Below are positions 25,540 to 38,841 of a stretch of DNA of 64,000 nt, piece after piece. Made by a program: the position numbers and the translations under genes. This DNA comes from Sapria himalayana. Its lineage: Eukaryota > Streptophyta > Magnoliopsida > Malpighiales > Rafflesiaceae. Where the stretch lies: positions 1 to 64,000 of the forward strand of contig JAREIK010000812.1 of NCBI GenBank assembly GCA_029783825.1. The letters run 5' to 3'. Numbering within the stretch: position 1 is the first letter of the stretch; every line of letters starts with the position of its first letter. The notes under the pieces were generated by a model that was not told the origin of the DNA, made no database searches, and saw nothing but the letters and a program-made list of their open reading frames with translations.

Positions 25540-25689
25540 GTAAAGCTATAGCTTTGGTTGAAGATAAAGATAAATTCTGATATTGTAAATGGTATTTCAA
25601 CCTTTGTGTAGTATATACATACATACTAAATTTGAAGCCATGATCACTAAGAAATTAGACTAGTTTTTTATTTTTATTCGAATTTGATG

Positions 25690-26254
25690 CTTGCATGATG
25701 ATGCCATAAGAGAAAATGGACAAAGCAGATTAAAAAGCTAATGCTAAAGGAACTAATTGACCCAAAAAAAGCTGATCCCTTCTCTTTGTTTCTGGAAAGC
25801 TGAGTTGTTTCCTATTGCTTGTACAAAAATTCTAAAAAAAATTTAGGAAATACTTATGGCATGTGTATTTGGCAGGTTCTACTTTTCATTTCTTTATAGA
25901 TACCATGTTTAAGATTCTCATCACTACTAATAACTCCTTTTTCGCCCATGTAATTGTGTAGAATTTTGGAGCCTTGACTCCAAATATTCTTGCAAGAATG
26001 ATTGAAAATATTGAAGGTGGTGGTCTAGTTGTTTTACTTCTTCGAACCCTATCATCACTCATGAGTTTGTGTACCATGGTCATGGTAAGTTGCATTTCAT
26101 TGCTCATTATTTGCTTACACAAAAACATGATAAGCACTCTTTGATTGTTGAATTTGAATCTCTATTGTTCCTTACATGTTAGGATGTTCAAGAGAGATTT
26201 AGAATAGAGTAGCATTCTGAAATAGTTTCTCGTTTCAACGAGAGGTTTCTCTTA
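25690..26254 (+). pseudogene. Fragment of NAT10/Kre33-type RNA cytidine acetyltransferase, three exons
   Basis: The parent enzyme makes N4-acetylcytidine in 18S rRNA and tRNA in the nucleolus. A first exon (about 25700-25875) contains KKADPFSLFLES then, in another frame, LGNTYGMC. The exon at 25962-26084, flanked by TAG acceptor and GTAAGT donor, encodes FGALTPNILARMIENIEGGG, then LVVLLLRTLSSLMSL and CTMVM, close to the family's FEALTPNLLARTIETVEGGG signature. The third exon from 26183 encodes DVQERFRIE, a stop, then HSEIVSRFNERFLL, as in RFNERFLLSLASC of the family. Homology stops at 26254 in the middle of the motif. Introns are kept, so it is a genomic fragment, not a retrocopy. Stops and frameshifts make it non-functional. 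Confidence 0.82.
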
Positions 26255-26279
26255 TATGTACATATAAGAGAAATGCTAG
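26246..26279 (+). repeat. Perfect 28-bp palindrome followed by CTAG (candidate Helitron 3' end)
   Basis: Positions 26246-26273 equal their own reverse complement. The left half is partly NAT10 coding sequence (FLL codons) and the right half is its inverted copy. TG then CTAG (26276-26279) and T follow. Helitrons end in a hairpin shortly before CTRR with T as the next host base, so the geometry fits. The stem has no unpaired loop, which is atypical, and a matching 5' end is not established. Confidence 0.4.
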
Positions 26280-26410
26280 TATATCTTTTATACATACATC
26301 TTGAGTATATATGTTCAAATATACTTAGTATATCTACATATATACTGCAATATTATACATATTATTTTGTAGTATTATATGTACATGTATACTAAGTATA
26401 TATGTACTCA
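26280..26410. other. Short AT-rich palindromic spacer
   Basis: The sequence contains words such as ACTAAGTATATATGTAC and their inverses. Similar words fill 37690-37860 and 38165-38345. It separates the gene-fragment block from the next GATA array. Confidence 0.5.
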
Positions 26411-28298
26411 ATAAATAACTAGATAGACTGATCGAAAAATAGAGAGTTAGATACACAGATATATATATATAGATAGTTACTTAGATAGATACATAAATAG
26501 ATAAACAGATTGGTAGATAGATAGATAGATATATAAATAGATAGACAGATAGACACATAGATATGTAGATTGATAGAATGATAGATAGATAGCTAGATAG
26601 AAATATAGACATACAGACAGATAGATTGATACACATATAGATTGAAAGATAATATATTAAGATAGTTAGGCACTTAGATAGAAATACAGATATAAAAATA
26701 GATAGATATATTTTGATATAAATAGACAAGTAGATAGATAGATAAACAGATAGATAGATAGATTAAGAGGGAGATAAAAAGATAAATAGAAGGATAGATA
26801 GATATAAATATAGATTTATACATAGATAGATAGATAAACATGTAGATAGATAGATAGATAAATAGAGAGTTATATTATTAGACAGATATATTTAAAGATT
26901 ATTATATTGATAGATAGACAAATATATAGGGAGATAGATATATAGATAGATAGACAAATATATAGAAAGATAGATATATAAATAGATAGACAAATATATA
27001 GGCAGAATGGTTTACAAACAAATAGATAGGTATATAATTGATAGAGAGATAGATAGATAAATAGATAAATAGACTTATTGATAGATAGATAGATAGAGAG
27101 ATATACACACCGATAGACACACAGATAGACTCACAAATAGATAGATAGATTGATTGATAGGTAGACATTCAAAATATATACAAATAGATTAATAGATTGA
27201 CAGATAGACAGATAGACAAATCACATATAGATAGACATATAGACATACAAATAGACAAATAGATTGATAGACAAATAGACAGACATATAGACACATAGAT
27301 AAAGAAATAGATAGATAAATAGATAGATAGACAGATTGATAGATAAATAGATATGGAGATATAGATAGATAGATAGATAAAAGTATAGACAGATAGACAG
27401 ATAAAGAGATATATAGATAAATAGATTGAAAGATAAACACAGATATATACAAACAAATAGACAGACAAATAGAGAGATTGATAGACTTACATATAGACAG
27501 ACACACATATAGATAGATAGACAAATAGACAAACATATAGATATATAAATACATAGAAAGAAAGAAGGAAAGTTAGATAGATAGATAGATATATAGAAAG
27601 ACAGACATATACATAGATATACAAATAGACATAAAGATAGATTGATATATAGATAGATAGATAGATAGACTAATACATAGACAAATAGATGGACAAATAA
27701 ATAGATAGATTAAATGATAGACTGATTGATTGATTGATTGAAAGACAGATTGATAGACAAATTGATAGATAGATTTATAGGCAGATTGATAGATAAATTA
27801 AAATATAGATAGATAGACAAATAAATAGATGGATTGATAGATAGTTAGACATATTAATAGACAAATAGATAGATAGATAGAAAGATATACATATATATAG
27901 ACAGATAGATAGAAGATCAATAGATAGATAGATATACAAATAGATAGATATACAAATAGATTGATATAAAGATTTATAGATAGATTAAGACACAAATAGA
28001 ATGATAGATATATAGATATACAAATAGTTATAAAGATTAATATATTGATTGATAGAAAGATTGATACATAGTTTGATAGATAGATTTATAGATAGAATGA
28101 TAGATAGATTGATAGAATTATTAATAAATAAATAGATTGACATATTGATAGATAGATAGAAAAATAGACTTATAGATATATAGATAGAAAGATAGACAAA
28201 CAAATAGGGAGACACACAAATAGAAAATAAAAAGATCGATAGATAAATAGATAGATAGACAAATAGATAGATAGAAACATAGACATGCAAATAGATAG

Positions 28299-28346
<48 letters not shown>

Positions 28347-31300
28347 AGATAGATATACAGATAAATAGAGATAAGAAATAGACAAATAGATTTACAATAA
28401 ATAGTCTGACAAATGGAGAGACATATAGATAGATAGATAGATAAACAAATAGATATAAAAATAGATATATAATTAGATAGACAGATTGATAGATAGGTAG
28501 ATAGAAAGATAGATAGACAGACACATAAACATATAGATAGATACATAGATAGATATACAATTAGACAAATAGAAAGATAAACAGATAGATATACAAATAG
28601 ACAGACAAATTGACAAAAAGACAGAAAGATAGAAAGATACATAGTTATATAGATAAAAAATACATATTTAGATAGATATATAGATAGACAAATTGATAGA
28701 TAGATTGATAGATATATTAATAAACAAATTGATAGATAGATTGAAAAAAGAATGAAAGATATATAGATAGATAAATTAATAGAAAGATACATAGATATAT
28801 AGATAGATAGATCGATAAACATATAGACAGATAGATAAACAAATAGATTAATATATAGATAAAAAGCGAGATAGATAGATAGAATGTCAGATAGACATAT
28901 AAATAGACAGGCAAATCAACAGATCGAAAGATAGATATACATATAGATAAACAAATTGATAGACATATTGATAAGCATCTAAATTGATAGGTATTGTGAT
29001 GGATAAATATTAGATAGATTGAAAGATAGACAAATTGGAAGATAAGTTGATAGACTAATTGATAGACAAAAAGAAAGATTAATAGACAGATAGATAGACA
29101 TATAGATAAATAGAAAGAAAGATAGAAAGATAGGCAGAAATATAGACATACAAATAGACAGACTTAAAATAAATAGATAGATAGAAAGATAGACAGATAT
29201 AAAGATAGACATTTAGACATGCAGACAGACAAACAGATAGATAAATAGATTGACACATAGACAGACAGATAGATAGATTTATTAATAGATAGATAGATTA
29301 TTAGACTATTTATTAGATAAATAGATAGATTGATAGATAAATTGACAGATAGATAGAAATAAATATAGATAGATATATAGACAGATAGATAGACATATAG
29401 TTTTTCAGATAGATGAACAGAAAGTTAGATAGATAGATCTATAAAAAATAGATAGACAAATAGACAGATAGATTGATAGGTAGATAGACAGATAGATAGA
29501 AAGATAGATAGAAAAAAAAGACAAATAGATAGATACATAGATACATAGAAAGATTGACAAAGAGATGAATAGATAGATAGACAGACATATAGACAACTAG
29601 ATACATAAAAAGATATATAGATAGATAGACAAACAAAAAAATAGATAGACAGATAGACAGTCATATATATAGATAGATAGATTGATAGTTAGATATACTG
29701 ACTGATAGACTGACTGATAGGCAGACAAATATATAAATATATAGACAGACAGACAGACATATAGACAGACATTTATATAGATAGATAGATAGACATATAG
29801 AAAAAGAAATAGTTAGTTTGACATAAAGATAAATAATTAGATAGACAGATAGATAGATAGATAGATAAGTAAATATATAGATAGATAGATTGCTTGATTG
29901 ATTTATTGATAGGCACATAGACAAATAGTTAAATATATAAATATATAAATAGATAGATAAACATATCAATAAACATATAGATAAATAGTTAGATAGACAT
30001 TTAGATAGATAGATTGATAGACAGATAGATAGATAGATAGATTGATTGATTTATAGATTGATTGATAAATATATTGAAAGATAGATAGAAAGGAAGATTG
30101 ATAGAAAGATAGTTTTACAAAAAAATAGACATATAGATAGATAGATAGATAGCCTTATAGATAGAAAAAGACCCAAAAAATAGGCAACATATAGATAGAT
30201 AGATAGATAGATAAAAAGACTGATAGACAAATAGATAAATAGATAATTAGAAATATAGATAGTTTGATTTTTTAATTGATTGATTGAAAAAAAAATATAT
30301 AGTTACACATATAGAATGATAGAAAAAAAGATAGACAAATATATATAGAGAAATATAGTCAAATAAATAAGCAAGTAGATAGATAAAAAGAAAAATAGAT
30401 TGATATATAGATTGATAGATAGACAGATAGATTGATTTATTTATTTATTTATTTATTGATTGATTTATTGATATATAGATAAATAGATTGATAGATGGAT
30501 AAATAAATAGATAGATATATAGATAAATAGATAGATAGATTGATAAATAGATAGATTGATAGATAGATTGATTGATAAATAAACAAAAAGATAGATAGAT
30601 AGATAAACAAATATATACATAGATTGACACATAGATAGATAGATTGATAGATAGACAATTAGATAGATAGATAAATTGACATATTGAAAAATAGGTAGAT
30701 AAACATATAGATAGACATATAGATAGATTGATAGATAGATTGATTGACATATTAATAGGTAGAATAATAGACAGATTAGAAGATAGAAAAATAGATAGAT
30801 AGATAAACAAATTAATAGAAAGATAATTAGATAGATAGTTTGCCAGATAGATCGACAAAATATTAGATAGATGCATAAAAAGATAGAGAGAGACAAATTT
30901 ATATATAGATATAATATACAGATAGATAATAGATAGATAGATATATATAACAAAAAGTAGATAGATAGATATAAATATAGATAAACAGATATATAACCAA
31001 ATAGATAGATAAATAGATAGACTAATAGAGAGATAGATAGATAAACAGACAGACAGATAAAAAGATAGATAGATAGATAGATAGACAGATATATAGATAG
31101 ATCATTAGACAAATACTTAAATAAATTGATAGATAGATAAATAGATAGATAGATAGACAGACAAATAGATAGATAAATAGATAGATAAATAGATAGATAG
31201 ATATATGGACATATACATAGACAAATAGATAGACCAATAGATGGACAAAGAGATAGATAGATACACAAATAGATTGATTGATAGATAGACATTTAGATAG

Positions 31301-32702
31301 ATATATAGATAGATAGAGAGATAAACAATAAGATAGACATACAAATTGTCAAATAAATAGACATACATATATTTCATAGAAAGACACAAATATTTAGAAT
31401 GATAGAAAGATAGATAGTTAAATAGATAACCAAATAGAAAGATAGATAGACATACATATAGATAGATATACAGATAGAAAGATAAATACACAAATACATA
31501 CACAGATATATAGATAGACAGATAAATAGATAGAAAGACACACAGACAGACAGCCAGATAGATAGATAGATATATAGATATACAGATAGATAGACTAATG
31601 GTTAGACAGATCAATAGACAAACATATAGATAGATAAATAGATAGACATATAGATAAACGTATAGACAAACAAGTAGAAATATAAAAAGATCGAAAAATA
31701 ATAGAATGAAAATAAAAGATAAACATATTGATATACACATTGATAGACAAATTGATTGATAGATTGATACACAAATTGATAGACATATAAAAAGATAGAT
31801 AGATAGATAGACAAAAATATTAAGAATATATTTGGTATATATATAGATAAATTAATAGATAGATAGATAGACATATAGATAGACCAATAAATAGATAGAT
31901 ACATAGACATGTAGATAGATAGAAATATAGAAATATATATAGATAAATAGATAAATTGATAAAAGAATAGATAAATTTATAGACATATAGATAAATCGAG
32001 AGAGAAAGAAAGATATATAGATAAATATAGAAATAGAAAGATTGTTAGATAAACAAATTAATAAATAAATAAATAGACTAACGACAAATAGATATACATA
32101 GATATAGACAGACAGATAGACAAATAAATAAATAGATAGATATACAAAAGATAGACACACTGATAGACAGACAGATAACAAGACATATAGACACACAGAT
32201 AGATATATAGATATATACACAGATAGACATACATATAGACCGATAAATAAATAGACAGATTGACAGACACAATTATAGACAAATAAATAGATAGACAAAA
32301 ATATAGACATATATATATATATATAGACAGATATATAGACATATGTATAGATAGACAAATATACATATAGATACACAGATAGATTGATAGAAAGATAGTC
32401 AGACATATAGACAGATAGATAGACAAATATATAAATATATAGATAGCTAGATAGATATATTGGTAGATAGATAGATAGATAGATCGGTAGTCAAATTGAT
32501 AGAAAATAGATAGATTGATAGATATATACATAGATAGATAAATAGATAGATAGATTGATAGATAGTTAGACTAAAAGATATATAGATAGCTAGATAAAAA
32601 GATAGATAAATAAACAGATAGTCAAATAGATAGAAAGATAAATAGATTGACAAATAGACAGACAGATTGATAGACAGATATATAGATATATACATTATCA
32701 CA
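26411..32702 (+). repeat. GATA/GACA tetranucleotide array 2
   Basis: This is the same type as the array at 1-8075, GATA on the + strand with frequent GACA and AATA. Blocks rich in GACAGACA lie near 27190-27300 and 29740-29770. A TA run lies at about 28302-28342. All long minus-strand frames are TATC-encoded Tyr/Leu/Ser/Ile artefacts. It ends against a CACTA-like terminus at 32703. Confidence 0.95.
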
Positions 32703-32780
32703 CACTAAAATAAAAGCCCAAATAGTTAGTGAAATTTCCTAGTTATGTGAGATTTTCTATCATTAAAATATAATAATGAT
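32703..32780 (+). mobile_element. Possible degenerate CACTA terminus at an array edge
   Basis: CACTAAAATAAAAGCC at 32703 resembles a mutated CACTACAAGAAAA terminus and is followed by AGTTAGTGAAATTTCCTAG and ATGAGATTTTC-like words seen inside the left end of the complete copy (about 39055-39080). It abuts the GATA array directly. The match is short and partial. Confidence 0.4.
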
Positions 32781-33413
32781 AGTCTAATTATGTAAATTTA
32801 AATTTACATGACTAATATATATTATATAATGATTTTGTTTTAATGATGTTTTTTTTGAGATAATCATATTTTTATTTTTGAATGGATTATATTTTATTGT
32901 GATACATCGATAGTAATATGACTAGAAATACTTAATTAAATATGATATCTCATAGAAGAATGAGAGATCAAATTAATGTGGTTGAAATATATGGGTTATA
33001 TTTTTATTGTCTCTAAAAATATTATAAAAATTAACATTATATAAAAACTTTTATATGTTTATATAATCATATGACAATACAAAATAAATGTCTATACTTT
33101 AATAAATATAAATGTATAACATTATAAATAAACATTGATATGTTTATATAAACATATAATGTTATGTATAAATATTTATACATATGTATAAATGTTTATA
33201 AATATTTATACAACATTTACATAACACTATCCATTTATATAATTGTTTATATAACATTTAGATAACATTTATATAACATATAAAATATGTATACATATTT
33301 TAAACATTTATATAACATATAAATTTTATATAAATATATAATATTTATAATGTTTATATAAATGTGATATACATAGTATATAATATTTATAAAAGAGTTA
33401 CATATATATATTT
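32781..33413. other. AT-rich DNA with ACATTTATATAAC words
   Basis: There is no gene. Short words such as AACATTTATATAAC and ATAAATGTTTATA are repeated in both orientations between 33100 and 33380. It may be the interior of a decayed element. Confidence 0.5.
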
Positions 33414-34312
33414 CACTACAAGAAAATGTTCATTTAGCTAAGGGATTAGCTAGAGATTAGCAAGAAATTTATACTTTTTCAATGAAATAAAAATTTGCAA
33501 CGGATTACCGACAGAGTTTTTTCCTAAATTCCGCTCAAGAAAAGCAGAGATTTTAGCTACGGATTTAGTGACTGTAATTTTCTAGATAATAAAACCTAGA
33601 ATAAACTGACGAATTTCGTGATGAAATTTCCATAGCTAATAAAACCTGGAATAAAGCGACAGAGTTAGCGATAGAATTCCTCTAGCTAATAAAACCCGAA
33701 ATATAGCCATGTTTTTAGCAACGGAATTTTTCTAGCTAATAAAATCTGGAATATAGCGACGTATTTAACGATGGATTTAGCGAGGTATTTCACTAGCTAA
33801 TAAAATCTAGAATATAGCGATTGTTTTAGCGACTGAATTTTCATAGCTTATAAAATCTGAAATATAGCGACGAATTTAGCGACGGAATTTTTCTAGCTAA
33901 TTACATCCTGAGTATAGTGACGGATTTTGCCGATGAAATTTTCCTAGCTAATTACATCCAGAATACAGCGACGGATTTAGTGATGGAATTTTCCTAGCTA
34001 ATTACATCTAAAATATAGTGACGGATTTAGCGATAGAATTTCCCTAGCCAATCTTTAATTATTAAATTTTTGTTTAATTTATTATTAGTTTTAATATTTT
34101 ATTTAATTTTGTTTATTTAATGTATGTTAATGGTCTATAGATGAGTGATCCTTGAAAGATATATCCTCCTCATAAAATTATAAAAAAAAAGGATATTATA
34201 AATAAATAAAAAAAAAAATATAAAAATATAAAAATATAAAAATATAAAAATATAAAAAAAATCATATTAATAAGGACTAAAATAACTAATTTTATGACGT
34301 ATAAATTTTTAT
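33414..34312 (-). mobile_element. CACTA-family element end (copy B) with subterminal repeat array
   Basis: It starts with CACTACAAGAAAATGTTC and shares with copy A and the complete copy the landmark TATAGATGAGTGATCCTTG (34137). Between about 33540 and 34056 a unit of about 58 bp (AGCGACGGATTTAGCGA, then TTTTCCTAGCTAATTACATC or AATAAAATC) repeats roughly nine times with divergence; CACTA subterminal repeats bind the transposase. The AT-rich part after 34060 matches 8800-9000. The copy breaks off at about 34312, where a TATC array begins, so only this end is present. Confidence 0.82.
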
Positions 34313-34530
34313 GATGTATATTTATCTATGTGTCTATCTATCAAACTATCAATCTATCAATCTATCTTTATGTTTATATTTCTATCTATCTAATTCACTG
34401 ACTAATTAAAAATCTATTTGTCTATCTGTCTATGTGTCTATATTTCTATCACCTTATTTAATTGTCTTTCTTCCTATCAAACTATCAGTTTATCCATCTA
34501 TCTATCTATCTGTCTGGCTGTATGTAAATC

Positions 34531-34573
<43 letters not shown>

Positions 34574-34684
34574 ATATATCTATATATCTATCTATTTGAC
34601 TATATATCAAATAAATATCTATTTGTATATATGTTTTTATATCAATTTGTATATCTATCTATCTATTTGTCTTTCAATCTATCT

Positions 34685-34741
<57 letters not shown>

Positions 34742-35990
34742 TTTTATCTGTCTATATACCTATCTACTTATCTATATATCTATTAATGTGTCTATCTATT
34801 TATCTATCAATTTATAAATATATATATGTATGTCTATCTATCTATATATCTGTCTATTTGTCTCTGTGTCCATATATCTATCTATCTATCAAAATATCTA
34901 GCTATCTTTCTATCTATATGTCTATTTGTCTCTATTTCCATCCATCCATCTATCTATATATATAGCTATCTTTCTATCTATATGTCTATGAGTTTATCAA
35001 TCTATCTATAATTTTATCTATATATCTATCTATCTATATATCTTTCCATTTGTTTATCTACCTACCTATCTATAATTCTATTTATTTGTCTATCTATCTA
35101 TCTATCTGTCTAAATACATAGGTGTCTTTCCATATATCTTTCTATCTTTCTATCTATGTGTATATCTGTCTATTTATCTAGCTAGCTTTTTGTAGATTTG
35201 TCAATCTGTATATCTATCTATAAATATATCTATTTATCTTTATTTTTAGATCTATTTACCTATCAATATATTTAAAAATCAATCTATATATATGTCTATC
35301 AGTGTATTTGTCTATCTACCAATCTGAGAATTTCTCTATTAGTCTATCTTTATATATCTTTATCTTTCTATCTGTACATCTCTCTATGTGTATGTTTATC
35401 TATCTATCCATTATCTATCTATCTATCTATATATGTATCAATCTATATTTGTATCAATCAATTTTTCAATTTGTCTCTCTCTGTGTCTATTTATCTATCT
35501 GACTAACTAACTATACCTCTATCTATGTATCTATCTATTTGTCTATCTATCTATCTCTATCTTTCTATTATTTATCAATCTATAAATCTCTCAATCTATC
35601 TATATGTCTATCTAAATAACTATCAATCTTTCAATCTTTCTATTAGTCGATCTTATTTATCTCTCTATATAGCAATCTATTTAACTATATATTTGTCTAT
35701 ATATCTTTCTGAATATAAGTCTATTTGTTCACCTGTCTTTCTATCTATTTGTTTATTTATATATCTACCTATCAGTTTATCTATCTATATATCTATATTT
35801 TTCAAGACTATTTGCTAATCTAGCTATCTTTCTTTCTGTTTATCTGCTTATCTATCTATTTGTTTATCTATCTATGCAACTATCTACCTACCTAATTATA
35901 TATCTATTTGTGTATCTATCTATCTATCTATCTATCTTTCTATATATCTCTCTATATATCAATATATCTATATATCTATTATATTATATA
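34313..35990 (-). repeat. GATA/GACA array 3, inverted (TATC on + strand)
   Basis: The array has the same composition as arrays 1 and 2 but the opposite polarity. TA microsatellites lie at about 34535-34570 and 34690-34738. It runs from the broken CACTA copy B to a polarity switch near 35990-36000. Open frames on the + strand here are repeat artefacts. Confidence 0.95.
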
Positions 35991-35999
35991 TTAGTCAAT

Positions 36000-37075
36000 T
36001 AGTCAATCTTTATATAGTCAAGTAGATAGAAGATAAATAGATAAATAGACAAGTAGAATGATATATAGATAGAAAAATAAACATATAGATAGATAGATAT
36101 ATAGATAGATAGATAGTCATATAGACATACAGACAGATAGATTGATACACATATAGACAAATAGACAGATAGATACACACACACATACACACACACACAC
36201 ACACACACAAATAGACATGTAGACTAATAGGCAGTCAGAAAGATAGATAGATATATAGATCGATAGTAAGAGAGATTGAGAGATTGATAGATTGACATAA
36301 TGATAGAGAGAAAGATTGATAGATAGATAGATAGATAGATAAACACATAGATAGATAAATTGAGAGATAAACACATAGATAGATAAATACATAGATAGAA
36401 AAATAGATAGGCAGATATACAAATATGCATATAGACATATAGATAGATAGATATATAAATAGATAAGTAGATAGAGAGATAGACATACAGACAAATAGAC
36501 AGACAAATATTTTGATAGATAGATAGATAGCCATATATATAGGTAGGTAAATTGATAGATATTTAGATAGAATAAAAGATAGATAGATAGATATATAAAC
36601 AGCTAGATAGATAAATAGTTAGATAGATAGGCAGATAGATAGATAGATAAAAAAATAGATAGTCACACAAAGAGATTGATTGATAGATACGCAAGTAGAT
36701 AAATAGATTAATAGATAGATAGACAGATAGATAGATCGACTGATAGAAAGATATACAGATAGATATATACATAGATAGACAGTTAGACAGTCAGACAAAT
36801 AGATAGATAGATAGTTAGAGAGATAGATAAAAATATTGATAGATAGTCTAAAATATACATTGTTACATAAAAGATAGAAATAAATAAATAAATACACACA
36901 CACACATATATATATATATGTAGATCGATAGATATGTAAAAAGATAAAGAGAGAGAAAGAAAAAATTAAAGATATATAGATAGATAGACATGTAGATAGA
37001 TCGACACAGAAACAATTAATAATATAGATAGATAAATAAATATATTGATAGATATATTAATAATTTAAATAAATT
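36000..37075 (+). repeat. GATA/GACA array 4
   Basis: The array has GATA polarity, head to head with array 3. A CA microsatellite with CATA interruption lies at 36176-36208, and another at 36895-36906. It passes into CACTA-like sequence at about 37076-37110. Confidence 0.95.
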
Positions 37076-37099
37076 TATATATCTATTTAATTTTTAAAG

Positions 37100-37470
37100 A
37101 ATTTGTCTTTAAAAATTAACGAAGGAAATATTCCTTGGCTAAAAAATTTTAGTTACAAAAAATTTCTTAGCTAAAATAATGATTTCCATTGCTAAATCAG
37201 CAAGGGAAGATTCCATACCTATTTTCATTCCAAAACTATTTTCAAAATTTTATTTTTTTTCCAAAAATTTAAATAAATAATTTAAATTATTTATATTAAA
37301 TTGAATAAAAATAGAAACTATGAATAATAATTTATAATTAACACAAAATATAATCATTTAATAAATTATTCTGATACAATATTTTACATAATTAAAATAA
37401 AAACATAACAAAATTTTATTACATCTTATTCATCAATGTATCTACTGACAGTGCATAAAGTATAATCTAT
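37100..37470 (+). mobile_element. CACTA-family left end, truncated (copy D)
   Basis: From about 37117 the sequence parallels 39210-39520 of the complete copy: GAAGGAAATATTCCTTGGCTA words, then an AT stretch, then TTTTATTACATCTTATTCATC and the landmark GTATCTACTGACAGTGCATA (37438, compare 39478). The terminal inverted repeat itself is missing; GATA array lies where it should be. It is therefore a left end that lost its tip. Confidence 0.72.
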
Positions 37471-38841
37471 CCGTGCATTGACGTTGCTCTCTTTCTCATC
37501 TCCTCCAATCACCATCTTTCTACTGTGACAAAGCTGTGCGAGTCATGGTGCATCATGTCTTGTAAAAAATCCATTCACTAATACAAGCTTCATATGGGGG
37601 ACAATGCAGTACCATAACAGTATGAAATTTAAACCTGTCAATAAAATCAAAATAAAAAATTAAATAAAGTTATGTTTTGATAAATATATAATACTACAAT
37701 ATATATATACATATATACTATAGTGTATATAAACATATACTAGCATTTCACTAGTTACATATATTACTACATTATATTTACATATAAACTATAGTATTAT
37801 ATGTACATATACTGAATATATATGTACGTATATACTGAGTATGTATGTATGTATATACCACATTTGCTACTACTGCTACTACTACCATTGATAATTAAAG
37901 TGGGGTGGGCGATGATGCTTGATTGATGAACTTCTTTGCAAACCACTCATTTTAGGATTGAGTGAGTTTTTGACAAGGCATCGAGCTGCTTCTCACAAAA
38001 TAGGACCCGATATTTTACATGGCACTTGCTGCCTATAAAAATCAAGTAATATTACACTTATATATTCAAACATGTGTGTGTGTGTGTGTGTGAGTAAATG
38101 GGTGTGTATGTATGACAATATATACATGTCTACCCATAAATATATGCACCCACTAATGTGTATACTTGGTATATATGTTCGTATATACTCAGTATATACG
38201 TACTTATATACTATAGTATATATGTACTTATATACTATAGTATATACATACGTATATACCGAGTATATACGTACGTATATACCGAGTATATACGTACGTA
38301 TATATGGCCGTATATACGTACGTATATACTATAGTATTATATGTACATATATATAATCACAGAGCCATGGATGACACATACACATGTCCTTTCATGGAAA
38401 TACACATACGATCAAAGACAACAGAAGGAATTAATCTAGGGCTTAAAATACACACATATAGGTCTCTCAAGCATGGTCAGCATCTTCTAGTTCTTAGTCC
38501 ATTGGTACTCCACAGAGATAGAGAACATTATTACACTTGCACATGGAGCATAACATACTATATTTGCAAACTAATAAAGAACACAACACTTTTGCAAACT
38601 AATAAAGAAAACAACACTATGCCACTAATAAACAAATAGACTAGCGCATGCAACACCAACTACCATTTGCTAAAAATTTCACACAACGAGATTATCATGA
38701 GCTTATTTTAAATTACCAAATCAAGTATTCTCCAAGATTTCCAGTGAACTCCTCATCAACATATTCTTCTATGTTGCCCAGCTTTACGCATCAGTCCATG
38801 GTTGATTATAGGAAAGTCAGAAAGTGGCAAACAAAATGGAA
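37471..38841. other. Unassigned DNA between two CACTA left ends
   Basis: This may be the interior of copy D. It has ordinary composition at 37471-37640 and 37870-38060, palindromic TATATACGTACGTATATA-type DNA at 37690-37860 and 38165-38345, a GT microsatellite at 38073-38091, and unique-looking sequence at 38360-38841. Short open frames show no family I recognise. Confidence 0.5.
38165..38345. repeat. Palindromic TATAC/GTATA minisatellite
   Basis: Units of about 20-40 bp such as CGTATATACCGAGTATATAC and TATATACTATAGTATATA are near-palindromes arranged in tandem, with several ACGTACGT centres. Similar, shorter stretches occur at 37780-37860 and 26290-26400. Confidence 0.75.
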
